From Actinomyces trachealis (GTDB lineage Bacteria; Actinomycetota; Actinomycetes; Actinomycetales; Actinomycetaceae): a stretch of 64,000 nt of DNA. The notes under the pieces are model-generated. The model had not been told where the DNA came from and did no database searches. It saw only the letters and a program-made list of their open reading frames with translations. This document shows, one piece after another, positions 54,464 through 62,631 of this stretch (its first letter is position 1; the number at the start of each line of letters is the position of its first letter). Made by a program: the position numbers and the translations under genes. The stretch spans positions 62,001 through 126,000 of the forward strand of contig NZ_CP065027.1 in assembly GCF_015711475.1 (NCBI RefSeq), in the 5' to 3' direction.

Positions 54464-55141
54464 TCAGTTCCCGGCGATGCCTAGGCGGTGCGCCTCCACC
54501 ACGATCTCCAGGCGGCTGGCCACCCCCATCTTCCGCATGATCGCAGAAACATAGGTCTTCACTGTGGTCTCCGCGATATGCAAGTTCCGACCGATCTGAT
54601 AGTTGGACTGTGCCTGGCAGAGCAGCCGCAGCACCTGCTGTTCACGACTAGAGAAGTCCAGTTTAGTTGCGGTCGCGCCTCTAGGGGATTGGCCGTTCAT
54701 ATACCTCTCCAGCACCCGACTGGTGGGCCCCGGCGAGAGCACCTTGCCGCCCGCGTTCACGGTGCGGATGGCGGCGGCAATATCTGCCGGGCTGGTTGTC
54801 TTCAGCAGAAAGCCGCAGGCGCCAGCGGCAATGGCACCATCCAGGAAGGTGTCATCATCAAAAGTCGTGAGTATCAGGACACGGGTGCGGCCACTGAGCT
54901 TCACGATCTGGCGGGTGGCCTCCACTCCATCCATCACGGGCATCTGCACGTCCAGCAGGGCGACGTCAACGGTGCGCTCGTGCACCAGCTCGACGGCCTC
55001 CCTGCCGTTGGCCGCAGTGGCGATGACGTCAATATCGATGTTCTTGTCAATGAATAACGACAGTGCCTCGCGGACAATTGGGTCGTCGTCAGCAAGAATG
55101 ACACGTATAGGGCTTGGCGTTTCAGCGGACTTGTTGTCCAT
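54464..55141 (-). CDS. NarL/LuxR-type response regulator
   Basis: This 225-residue protein has a receiver domain with ADDDP, phospho-acceptor Asp64 (LLDVQMPVMDG), Thr in LTTFDDD and Lys in LLKTTSP. The C-terminal LuxR helix-turn-helix is LDFSSREQQVLRLLCQAQSN then AETTVKTYVSAIMRKMG. The ATG (MDNKSAE) overlaps the end of the kinase gene by about 20 bases. Its probable target is the divergent ABC exporter operon, whose upstream region has a palindrome. Confidence 0.92.
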   Translation of the reverse strand: MDNKSAETPSPIRVILADDDPIVREALSLFIDKNIDIDVIATAANGREAVELVHERTVDVALLDVQMPVMDGVEATRQIVKLSGRTRVLILTTFDDDTFLDGAIAAGACGFLLKTTSPADIAAAIRTVNAGGKVLSPGPTSRVLERYMNGQSPRGATATKLDFSSREQQVLRLLCQAQSNYQIGRNLHIAETTVKTYVSAIMRKMGVASRLEIVVEAHRLGIAGN

Positions 55142-56297
55142 GATGTTCTTTCTGCTCGTAAGGGATAGTCGCATGTAAAAGCCATCGGTGACCGTTCTGG
55201 GTCACTCTAGCGCTTCCGCCCAAGGCGCTCGCGCGTTCTTTTATACCTATTAGGCCCAGGCTGGAAGAGGTGGCAGCGCTCTTCTTGGGCTGATCTCCCA
55301 GGGGGTTAATTACTAGCAACTCGACTCTGTCCTCCTCAGCCTCAAGCTGGATCGTGCACTGGGCGTCCTTCGCGGCGTACTTGACCATATTGGCCACCGA
55401 CTCGTTGAGGATGTATGCCAGAGTCCCAGCCACTGAAGGGCTCAGCTGGCTGATGTCGACGCTGTTTGAGATCGTCGCCCGGACGTTGGCGGCTTCCAGG
55501 GTGGCGTGCGCGTCTTCAAGAGCGTTCGCTAGGTTAGGCATGATCGTTGGAGTCTGTAGGCCCTGCGGGTCGTCCTCGCGCAGCACCCGCAGCATCGTGC
55601 GCAGGTCACTGACTGATTGGTGACCCGCCCTGATGATGTCCTCCAGGGCTCGATGCACCGATGCCTGATCCCCCGTCCCGTCGTCTAGCTCTGCTACTGC
55701 CTGCTGGGCGCGCAACACCATTAAGGTGTTGGTGCGGGCCAGCGTGTCGTGAAGCTCGCGGGCGATCAGATTCCTTTGCGAACGCATGGCCTCAGCGTGA
55801 GCGGCAGCCTCTTGACCGACGCGCTTGTAAGCACGGCTTAACGCGGCCCCCACCAGCATCGAGACCAGGACCCAGATTGCAGTAGCGAGCGTGGGCTCCA
55901 GGAACGGTCTGCCGCGAAGGCCCAGCACGGTGAACCCGGCTACCAACCAGCCGATCAAGGTCAGGAGCTGCTTGTGCTGCCCTCTGGCCACCAGTATCCC
56001 GCAAGCGAACCACGATGCCATCACAGCACTGTTGTAGCCGCCACCGGCCAAGGTCACCGCCGAGACCGTTCCCAAGGCAAGGATCGCTGGCCAGGGTGCA
56101 CGGCTGATCAGTAGCAGTAGTGGTGGCCCCGCGAGGCCAAGCAGATTCAGTTGTGTAGCTCCCGTAGAGGTGACGTCGTCGATGCAGATCAGCAGTGTGG
56201 TCGATGCGAGCATCATCGTCGCCATCTGTTCTCCGGTATAGGTCTGCCGTCGGACGCTCCTGGCAAGACGCTTCGGGATTGCTGGGAGCTGCGGCAT
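55122..56297 (-). CDS. Histidine kinase (DesK/HisKA_3 type)
   Basis: This 391-residue kinase has about six N-terminal transmembrane helices with very short loops, then HisKA_3 with His near 183 (LIARELHDTLART) and a small HATPase domain (ESVANMVKYA, LGLIGIKERASALGG). Kinases of this type sense membrane-active compounds or lipid state. It is coupled to the response regulator. The ATG at 56297 follows GAGAGGTTGACG; a TTG two codons earlier is less likely. Confidence 0.9.
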   Translation of the reverse strand: MPQLPAIPKRLARSVRRQTYTGEQMATMMLASTTLLICIDDVTSTGATQLNLLGLAGPPLLLLISRAPWPAILALGTVSAVTLAGGGYNSAVMASWFACGILVARGQHKQLLTLIGWLVAGFTVLGLRGRPFLEPTLATAIWVLVSMLVGAALSRAYKRVGQEAAAHAEAMRSQRNLIARELHDTLARTNTLMVLRAQQAVAELDDGTGDQASVHRALEDIIRAGHQSVSDLRTMLRVLREDDPQGLQTPTIMPNLANALEDAHATLEAANVRATISNSVDISQLSPSVAGTLAYILNESVANMVKYAAKDAQCTIQLEAEEDRVELLVINPLGDQPKKSAATSSSLGLIGIKERASALGGSARVTQNGHRWLLHATIPYEQKEHHGQQVR

Positions 56298-56410
56298 CGT
56301 CAACCTCTCGGGAACAAGTCATCCCAACCCTATCCTGGAGTCGGAGTCGGCTCCTGCGAAAGTAGGAGGGAAAGAGTTCAGGAAGCAGGATCCCCGGGGG
56401 CTTGGCCTGG

Positions 56411-56430
56411 CTGACACTCGTGTGTGTCAG
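56411..56430. promoter_or_regulatory. Palindrome in the kinase/ABC divergent region (candidate operator)
   Basis: CTGACAC-N6-GTGTCAG is a perfect 7-bp inverted repeat, 50 bases before the ABC ATPase ATG and 114 bases from the kinase start. The length and position fit a dimeric LuxR-type response regulator site. Tandem GGAGTC words lie at 56337-56349 beside it. Confidence 0.5.
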
Positions 56431-56479
56431 AAACGAACCGCGTCGGCACGTCGCCGCCGCGAAACAACGGGAGGACGTC

Positions 56480-57523
56480 ATGACCTTCGTTCTTGAGCGT
56501 CCCAGGCTTCGTGGTACGGATCCAGGGAACTCAACTAGGCCCGCGCCGGAACCGCTAGCCAGTCAAGGGTCCGCCGTCTCGGGCATCCCTAGCGCAGATG
56601 CCCCGGTGGTTGTGGGTGGGGTGTGTCAGTCTTTTGGTGGTAGGCAGGTGTTGCGTGGGGTTGACCTGGTGGTTGATCGGGGCTCGTTCCATGGGGTGAT
56701 TGGGCCTAATGGGGCTGGTAAGACCACGTTGATGGAGATCATTCAGGGGGCGCGTCGGCCTGATAGTGGTCGGGTGGAGCTGCTTGGTGGTCAGCCTTGG
56801 CCGCGTAACCCGGCGCTGCTGGCCCGGGTGGGTATCCAGTCCCAGTCCACGGCCTTCTTCTCCCGGGCCACGGTCGCGGAGCACCTGTCCACGGTGGCTT
56901 CGATCTTTGGCGCCTCCCAAGCCCGCGCTGAGCAAATCTCAGAGCTTATGGGTTTGGGGCGGGTGCGGGGCTCGCGGGTGGAGCGGCTCTCTGGTGGGGA
57001 GCGGCAGAAGCTGGCGGTGGCCTCGGCGATGGTGCACCGGCCTGAGGTGCTGTTCCTTGATGAGCCGACGGCGGCGCTGGACGCGACTGCTCGTCATGAC
57101 CTGGTGGGTTTGTTGGCGGGTGTGCGTGATGAGGGCACCACGGTGGTGTACACGACGCACTACCTGGAGGAGGCGGAGCGTTTGTGTGACGTGGTCTCGA
57201 TCCTTGATGGTGGGCAGGTTGTGCGTACGGCTTCGCCGTCGGCGCTGCTGGCTGAGGCTGGTGGTGGTGCGAGGTTGCTGCTGCCTGGTGCGGTGGCTGC
57301 GTTTGATGCGGTGCAGGCGCTGGTTGGCGGTGGTGTGGTTGAGGGTGCGCAGGTCAGTGCTGATGGGCTGGTGGTGCACGTGCGTGATGTGGGTGATGCC
57401 TTTGCTGCCCTGGAGGTGGCGGGGGTGCCTACGCGTGGGGCTCAGGTGCATGGGCCCACTCTTGAGGATGCTTTTGTGCAGATCACTGGTAAGAGCTGCC
57501 TGGATGTGAAGGAGAGTAAGTAA
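56480..57523 (+). CDS. ABC exporter ATP-binding protein (DrrA-like)
   Basis: This 347-residue ATPase has Walker A GPNGAGKTT, Q-loop QSQSTAF, signature LSGGERQKLAVASAM, Walker B VLFLDEPTAALD and the switch His in YTTHYLEEAERL. The N-terminal 45 residues are a Pro/Ser-rich extension. Codon use changes abruptly within the gene: 56595-56810 and 56935-57520 are G/T-rich while 56811-56930 resembles the C-rich neighbours, which suggests mosaic ancestry. The stop shares a base with the permease ATG. Confidence 0.92.
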   Translation: MTFVLERPRLRGTDPGNSTRPAPEPLASQGSAVSGIPSADAPVVVGGVCQSFGGRQVLRGVDLVVDRGSFHGVIGPNGAGKTTLMEIIQGARRPDSGRVELLGGQPWPRNPALLARVGIQSQSTAFFSRATVAEHLSTVASIFGASQARAEQISELMGLGRVRGSRVERLSGGERQKLAVASAMVHRPEVLFLDEPTAALDATARHDLVGLLAGVRDEGTTVVYTTHYLEEAERLCDVVSILDGGQVVRTASPSALLAEAGGGARLLLPGAVAAFDAVQALVGGGVVEGAQVSADGLVVHVRDVGDAFAALEVAGVPTRGAQVHGPTLEDAFVQITGKSCLDVKESK

Positions 57524-58266
57524 TGAGTCCTTTCAAGACGTTGACGGTGTCACTGGCCAGGACCAACCTCCGCGACCCCGCAACCATGTTCTTCTCCTAC
57601 GTTTTCCCTCCCGTCATGCTCGTAGTCCTAGCGCGGAGCATGCGTGATTTCCCAGGCACCAACGGGCACGCAATCGTAAACGACATCAGCCCCAACGTGC
57701 TGGGGTTCGGGATCGCCTTCGTAGGCGTGTTCGCTGGCGCCATGAACATTGCCGAATGGCGTGAAAAAGGGGTTGTGCGCCTGCTGCGCTGCGCCCCCAT
57801 GAGCACCAGCTCTATCCTGGGCTCCGCCCTGACCGTGGCCTTCGCCTCCGCGATCGTGCAGACCCTGCTGGTGACGGCGGTCGGCCTGGTCCCCTACGTG
57901 GGGGTAGAACTCTCCCCGTGGGCACCTCTGTCCGTGGTGCCGGTCTTCCTGGGAACCCTCATGTTCTACAGCCTGGGCGTGCTGGTGGGCCTGGTGGTCC
58001 CGACGCTCTCGGCAGCGTCCCTGGTGGTCATGCTCATCGTCATGCCGATGGGCGTTGGTGCTGGCGCCATGATGCCGCTAGAAGTGCTGCCCAGCTGGGT
58101 GCAGACCCTGTCCCGCTTCCTGCCCATGACCTACCTGCTTGAAGGGGTGCGCTGGCCCTTCACCGGGGTGGTGGACTTCCAGCACGCAGCCCTCGGCTGG
58201 CTGGTCATGGCGGTTACCGGCGGTGCACTATTCGCCGCCAGCATCAAGCTCATGCGCTGGAGGTGA
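57523..58266 (+). CDS. ABC-2 type exporter permease (DrrB-like)
   Basis: This 247-residue protein has six transmembrane helices, the coupling segment EWREKGVVRLLRCAPMSTSS and the family end LPSWVQTLSRFLPMTYLLEGVRW. It forms the exporter with the preceding ATPase. The neighbouring two-component system suggests induction by an antimicrobial or peptide. A hairpin terminator follows. Confidence 0.9.
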   Translation: MSPFKTLTVSLARTNLRDPATMFFSYVFPPVMLVVLARSMRDFPGTNGHAIVNDISPNVLGFGIAFVGVFAGAMNIAEWREKGVVRLLRCAPMSTSSILGSALTVAFASAIVQTLLVTAVGLVPYVGVELSPWAPLSVVPVFLGTLMFYSLGVLVGLVVPTLSAASLVVMLIVMPMGVGAGAMMPLEVLPSWVQTLSRFLPMTYLLEGVRWPFTGVVDFQHAALGWLVMAVTGGALFAASIKLMRWR

Positions 58267-58288
58267 GCAAAAGAGCTAGGAGACCGCC

Positions 58289-58323
58289 GGGGCGGCGTTG
58301 CGGGAATACCGCGGCGCCGCCCC
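58289..58323. terminator. Bidirectional hairpin between convergent genes
   Basis: GGGGCGGCG (58289-58297) pairs with CGCCGCCCC (58315-58323) around a 17-base loop. It separates the ABC permease from the convergent iron-sulfur protein gene. Confidence 0.65.
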
Positions 58324-58337
58324 GTGCTGCCTGGAAC

Positions 58338-60755
58338 TCACTCCTGGCCACGCTTGACGGCCTCAAGCATCAGCGTGGCCACATCAGTCACGCGGACCCG
58401 TGACCCCTCACTAGCGACCCCGTCAGAAAGCATGGTGGTGCAGAAGGGGCAGGCCGTGGCCACCACCTGGGCACCAGTGCCGATCGCCTCCCGCGAGCGC
58501 TCCACCGCAATCCGCGTGCCAATCGACTCTTCCATGAAGGCCCGCGCCCCGCCGCCACCGCAACAAAAACCACGCTCCCGGCTACGGGGCATCTCCACGG
58601 TCTTGGCGCCGGTGGCCTCGATCAGCTCACGTGGCGGGGAGTAGACCTGGTTGTGGCGCCCCAGGTAGCAGGCGTCGTGGTACGTCACGGTCGACGTCGC
58701 TACTGAAGCCGGGGCCACCGCTGGAGCCACCGGGCGTAGGCACCCCTCACGCACCAGGGTGTTTAGCAGCTGCGTGTAGTGCAGCACCTCGTAGTGCCCA
58801 CCGACCTGCGGGTACTCGCGGGCAATCGTGTTGAAGCAGTGCGCGCAGGACACCACGATCCGCTTGGCCCCCACCGCGTTGAGCGTCTCCACGTTCTGGG
58901 CAGCCAGCGTCTGGAACAGAATCTCGTTACCGGCCCGCCGGGCCGGGTCGCCGGTGCAGGCCTCGCCGTCGCCCAGCACCGCGAAGCTCACCCCGGCGGT
59001 GTGCAGCAGCTCAGCTAGCGCCCGCGTGGTCTTCTTGGCACGGTCCTCATAGGCGCCCGCACAGCCCACCCACAGCAGGTAGTCCACGCCGGTGGCATCC
59101 TCCAGGTCCTGGCCGATCACCGGCACCTCAAAGCCCAGGCCCTTGGCCCACTCCAGGCGCTTGCGGGCGGGCAGGCCCCAAGGGTTGCCCTTGGACTCCA
59201 GCTTGCGGAACATCTGGCCCAGCTCTTTGGGGAAGGCTGAGGCCATAAGCACCTGCTGACGGCGCACGTCCACCACCCGGTCAATGTGCTCAATGTCCAC
59301 CGGGCACTGGTCCACACAGGCGCCGCAGGTGGTGCAGGACCACAGGACCTCTGCGGGGATCACGTCTCCAGCCAGCTCGGCGGGGCGCATGGCCACACCG
59401 GTTTGCGTGGGGGCGGCCTTGGCCTCCAGCAGGGCGCCGAGCACGTCGCCGGTGTGGGCGCTGCCGGGGGCCAGGCCCAGGCTGGTGTTGGTGGCCAGGC
59501 CGTCACGCGTGCCGGTCAGACGGCCCAGGAGGCTGGGGCGGTGCGCCTCCAGCTGCTCCTGGGTCAGAGAGTCGACGTCGGCGCCCAGCGCGGCGGCGGC
59601 CCGCAGCCAGGGGGCGGCAGCAGCGTGGTGGTCCCGCAGCGCCAGGGTGAATAGCTTGGGGGACAGGGGCTTGCCGGTGTTCCAGGCGGGGCACAGGTCC
59701 TGGCAGCGGCCACACTCGGTGCAGGTGGAGAAGTCCAGCAGGCCCTTCCAGGTGAAGCCGTCTATCCGGCCCACGCCCAATTGCGCCTCCGGGCCTGTGC
59801 CCTCCTCAGCCGCCTCCAGGGTCTCATCCAGCTCGTCCAGGGTTTCCGCCGTGAGCGGCTTGCCTGAGGGCAAGGTGATGGGTTCGAGCGGGCCTAGGGC
59901 CTTGGTGCCGTCTAGGTTACGGCCCGCGTAGAGGGTCAGGAGCGCCAGGAAGCGGTGCCAGGCCACCCCCATGGAGGGCTGTAGGCCCACCACCACCATC
60001 CACACCATAGAGATGGCAATCTTCAAGGTAGCGGTGAGGGTAATGGCTATATCCAAGCCCGTAGGGCCCAAGGGGGTGAGCAGGGGTGCGGCCCAGGCGG
60101 TCAAGGGGTGGAGAGAGCCGGAAGGGACGCTGCCCGGGTCAGCCTGGGCGGCCAGCACCAGGCGGGCGTACTCCAGCATCCGCAGCGTCAGCACGCAGGC
60201 CACCACGCCGCCCACCACGGCCTCCACGAAGCGGGCCTGCGACGCCGTCGACCCGGCGAAGCGTGAGGTGCGGGGACGCCGACCGCTGTCGGAGTCCGGA
60301 GCGTAAGGAGCCTGGGTGGCGCCGCCTCGGGTCAGGCGGGTGCGGACCACAGCCATGCAGATGATCCCGGCCAGGGACAGCCAGGCGATTAGCTCCACCG
60401 TCCAGGCCCACCATGCTTGCCGGTCCAGCCAGGGCAGGTGCCAGTGCGGGCCCGCGAGCACCTGGCCGTAGCCGGTCACGAGGGTGAGGAACAGCAGGGG
60501 GAAGCTCACCATGACCAGCCAGTGCGCGGCCCGGATCCAGGGGCGGCCCTTGAAGGCCTGGTGGGACAGAACCGAGGTGAGGGTATGCCAGGTGCGGCGT
60601 CCCACCGGGGTCAGGCGCTCGCGGGGGACAGGGCGTCCCACGCGGACGCGGCTAGCTATGGTCCAGGCGGCGCGGGTAAAAAGCCCAACTCCGACGACGG
60701 TTAGCGCGGTGGTTATCAGGGCGCACACCAGCTGCACGACGGCGAGGGGAGTCAT
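58338..60755 (-). CDS. Membrane-anchored iron-sulfur heterodisulfide-reductase-like protein
   Basis: This 805-residue protein has an N-terminal membrane domain of about six helices (nitrate-reductase-gamma-like), two 4Fe-4S ferredoxin motifs (CTECGRCQDLCP and CTTCGACVDQCP) and two CCG-type cysteine domains (SCAHCFNTIAREYP with CYLGRHN, and GFCCGGGG with CPFCTTML). It resembles the actinobacterial Fe-S reductase of the Rv0338c type and the FadF/HdrD fusion proteins thought to pass electrons from acyl-CoA dehydrogenase/ETF to quinone. The partner is not in the window. Confidence 0.88.
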   Translation of the reverse strand: MTPLAVVQLVCALITTALTVVGVGLFTRAAWTIASRVRVGRPVPRERLTPVGRRTWHTLTSVLSHQAFKGRPWIRAAHWLVMVSFPLLFLTLVTGYGQVLAGPHWHLPWLDRQAWWAWTVELIAWLSLAGIICMAVVRTRLTRGGATQAPYAPDSDSGRRPRTSRFAGSTASQARFVEAVVGGVVACVLTLRMLEYARLVLAAQADPGSVPSGSLHPLTAWAAPLLTPLGPTGLDIAITLTATLKIAISMVWMVVVGLQPSMGVAWHRFLALLTLYAGRNLDGTKALGPLEPITLPSGKPLTAETLDELDETLEAAEEGTGPEAQLGVGRIDGFTWKGLLDFSTCTECGRCQDLCPAWNTGKPLSPKLFTLALRDHHAAAAPWLRAAAALGADVDSLTQEQLEAHRPSLLGRLTGTRDGLATNTSLGLAPGSAHTGDVLGALLEAKAAPTQTGVAMRPAELAGDVIPAEVLWSCTTCGACVDQCPVDIEHIDRVVDVRRQQVLMASAFPKELGQMFRKLESKGNPWGLPARKRLEWAKGLGFEVPVIGQDLEDATGVDYLLWVGCAGAYEDRAKKTTRALAELLHTAGVSFAVLGDGEACTGDPARRAGNEILFQTLAAQNVETLNAVGAKRIVVSCAHCFNTIAREYPQVGGHYEVLHYTQLLNTLVREGCLRPVAPAVAPASVATSTVTYHDACYLGRHNQVYSPPRELIEATGAKTVEMPRSRERGFCCGGGGARAFMEESIGTRIAVERSREAIGTGAQVVATACPFCTTMLSDGVASEGSRVRVTDVATLMLEAVKRGQE

Positions 60756-60796
60756 GGCCTCAGCCTAGCCGGGGCAGTGGTGTGGGTCGGCGGGGC

Positions 60797-61114
60797 TCAG
60801 GCGGTGAGGGACTCAGGGGCGGGTGTGCGCTGGCCGTTAAGCGGGTTCAGGCCCTTGCCGCCGTACCATTTGGCAACCTGACGCAGGCTCAGCTCGCGGG
60901 TGAGGGTCAGGGCTGCACCGGACAGGATCGCGAAGGTCACCACCTCCATGAGTTTGTAGTCCAGCAGCTGGTCCTGCTCCTTGGGGGCAGGACGACCGGT
61001 AAACATGCGCCAGCCAGCAGCCACCACCTTGTCCGCCACCAGGCCGGCGACGATCGTGGACAGGGCGGCGGTGGCTTTCCACACGAGGTCGTTGTTCTTT
61101 GAGTTCTTCGCCAT
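60797..61114 (-). CDS. DUF4235 family membrane protein
   Basis: This 105-residue protein has two hydrophobic segments (AALSTIVAGLVADKVVAAGW and VVTFAILSGAALTLTRELS) as in the actinobacterial DUF4235 family. The function is unknown. The ATG follows AAGGAGCATCCC. It is the only gene between the Fe-S protein and the thiamine transport unit. Confidence 0.8.
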   Translation of the reverse strand: MAKNSKNNDLVWKATAALSTIVAGLVADKVVAAGWRMFTGRPAPKEQDQLLDYKLMEVVTFAILSGAALTLTRELSLRQVAKWYGGKGLNPLNGQRTPAPESLTA

Positions 61115-61353
61115 GGGATGCTCCTTGGGGTAGGTCTGGCGCCAGGAAAATCATGCCTTAAAGGTCACGCCTTAGCCCACCTTGCGGGCTCTCTGCACGC
61201 CGAGAGCAATCCTTCACGCGTTCGGACAACCAAACGGACGCCCTAGGACCGTGTGCATGGTTGTCGGCCAGCCGCCGTAAGCCCTGACACGCACCAGCTA
61301 CCGGCCACCCTGGTGCATCCCACTACGTAACCGTGCATAGACTGCTCTCACAA

Positions 61354-61472
61354 CGACAGGGGAGCGCCCCGGCGTCGGTGGGCGTCCCTGCCCACCGCCA
61401 CCAAAGGCGCTGAGAGTGCGGAGAACCGCAGACCCTCGAACCTGCTCCGGCTAGCACCGGCGAAGGAAGTCG
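61354..61472 (+). promoter_or_regulatory. TPP (THI-box) riboswitch
   Basis: The conserved parts occur in order: CAGGGGAGC, a variable P3a-like hairpin (GTGGGCG/CGCCAC area), GGCGCTGAGAGTGCGG, GACCCTCGAACCTGCTCCGG and CTAGCACCGGCGAAGGAA closing toward GTCG. It lies 60 bases before thiB, a thiamine uptake gene. A P3 stem larger than the minimal form is present. The ribosome site CAGGAGGAAGC lies downstream of it. Confidence 0.88.
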
Positions 61473-61530
61473 AGACACTCCTCGGGCGCGCCCGTGCCCG
61501 CGCCCCTCCCGGCACCCTCCAGGAGGAAGC

Positions 61531-62631
61531 ATGTCCAACACCCAGCCCACCCGCCGCGCCATCCTCACCGGCGCAGGCCTGACCGCCCTCGACCTGACCC
61601 TGGCCGCCTGCGGCTCCAAGCCCAGCACCTCCGACGGTGCCAGCGCCTCTGCAAGCTCCGGCGCAGCTGATGGTGGTAAGAAGGTCACCGTCCTGACCCA
61701 CGACTCCTTCAACGTCCCAAAAGACCTCAAAGCCGCCTTTGAGAAGTCCTCCGGCTACACTCTAGAAGTCATCCCCTCCGGCGACACTGGCGAACTCACC
61801 AACAAACTGATCCTCACCAAGGATGCCCCCCTGGGTGACGCCGTATTCGGTATAGACAACACCTTCGCCTCCCGGGCCATCAGTGAAAAGGTCATTGACG
61901 ACACCGTCTCCGTCACCTTACCCACCGGCGCCGACCAGTACCTGGTGGACGGTCACAAGGGCCTAGTCCCAATTGACTTCGGTGAGGTTTGTGTGAACGT
62001 GGATCTGGACTGGTTCGAGAAGAACACCCTGACGCTGCCCGCCACCTTCGAGGACCTCACCAAGCCCGAGTACAAGGACCTCTTCGTGGCTATCAACCCC
62101 TCCACTTCCTCCACCGGCCTGGCCTTCCTGGTGGCCACTGTCGGCCACTTCGGTGAGGACGGCTTCGCCCAGTACTGGAAGGACCTCAAGGCCAACGGCA
62201 CCAAGATTGTGGAGGGTTGGACCGCCGCCTACGAGACCGACTTCTCTGCCGGTGAGGGTAAGGGTGCCTACCCCATCGTGGTTTCCTACGCCTCCTCACC
62301 GGCCGCCACAGTCTCTGAGGACGGCACCACCTCCAGCACCCAGGCCCTCCTGGCCACCTCCACCCGTCAGGTGGAGTACGCCGGCGTACTGGCCGGGGCC
62401 GCTAACCCGCAGGGCGCCAAGGCATTCATCGAGTGGATGCTCTCCCAGGACGTGCAGACTTCCATCCCGGACAACATGTACATGTACCCGGTCAACCCTG
62501 AGGCCACCCTGTCGGAAAAGATCACCAAGTTTGGCAAGACCAGTGACGTGCCCGTCGTCGTCTCCGCCGCAGACATTGCCGCTAAGCGCGAGTCCTGGCT
62601 GGCCACCTGGACGGAGGCTGTCGGCGCGTGA
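61531..62631 (+). CDS. thiB: Thiamine ABC transporter substrate-binding lipoprotein
   Basis: This 366-residue protein has a lipoprotein signal (RRAILTGAGLTALDLTLAAC) and the ThiB fold with VTVLTHDSFNVPKDLKAAFE, DAVFGIDNTFASRA and NPSTSSTGLAFLVATV. It binds thiamine or TPP outside the cell for ThiP. The riboswitch upstream supports this. Its stop overlaps the GTG of thiP. Confidence 0.92.
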   Translation: MSNTQPTRRAILTGAGLTALDLTLAACGSKPSTSDGASASASSGAADGGKKVTVLTHDSFNVPKDLKAAFEKSSGYTLEVIPSGDTGELTNKLILTKDAPLGDAVFGIDNTFASRAISEKVIDDTVSVTLPTGADQYLVDGHKGLVPIDFGEVCVNVDLDWFEKNTLTLPATFEDLTKPEYKDLFVAINPSTSSTGLAFLVATVGHFGEDGFAQYWKDLKANGTKIVEGWTAAYETDFSAGEGKGAYPIVVSYASSPAATVSEDGTTSSTQALLATSTRQVEYAGVLAGAANPQGAKAFIEWMLSQDVQTSIPDNMYMYPVNPEATLSEKITKFGKTSDVPVVVSAADIAAKRESWLATWTEAVGA

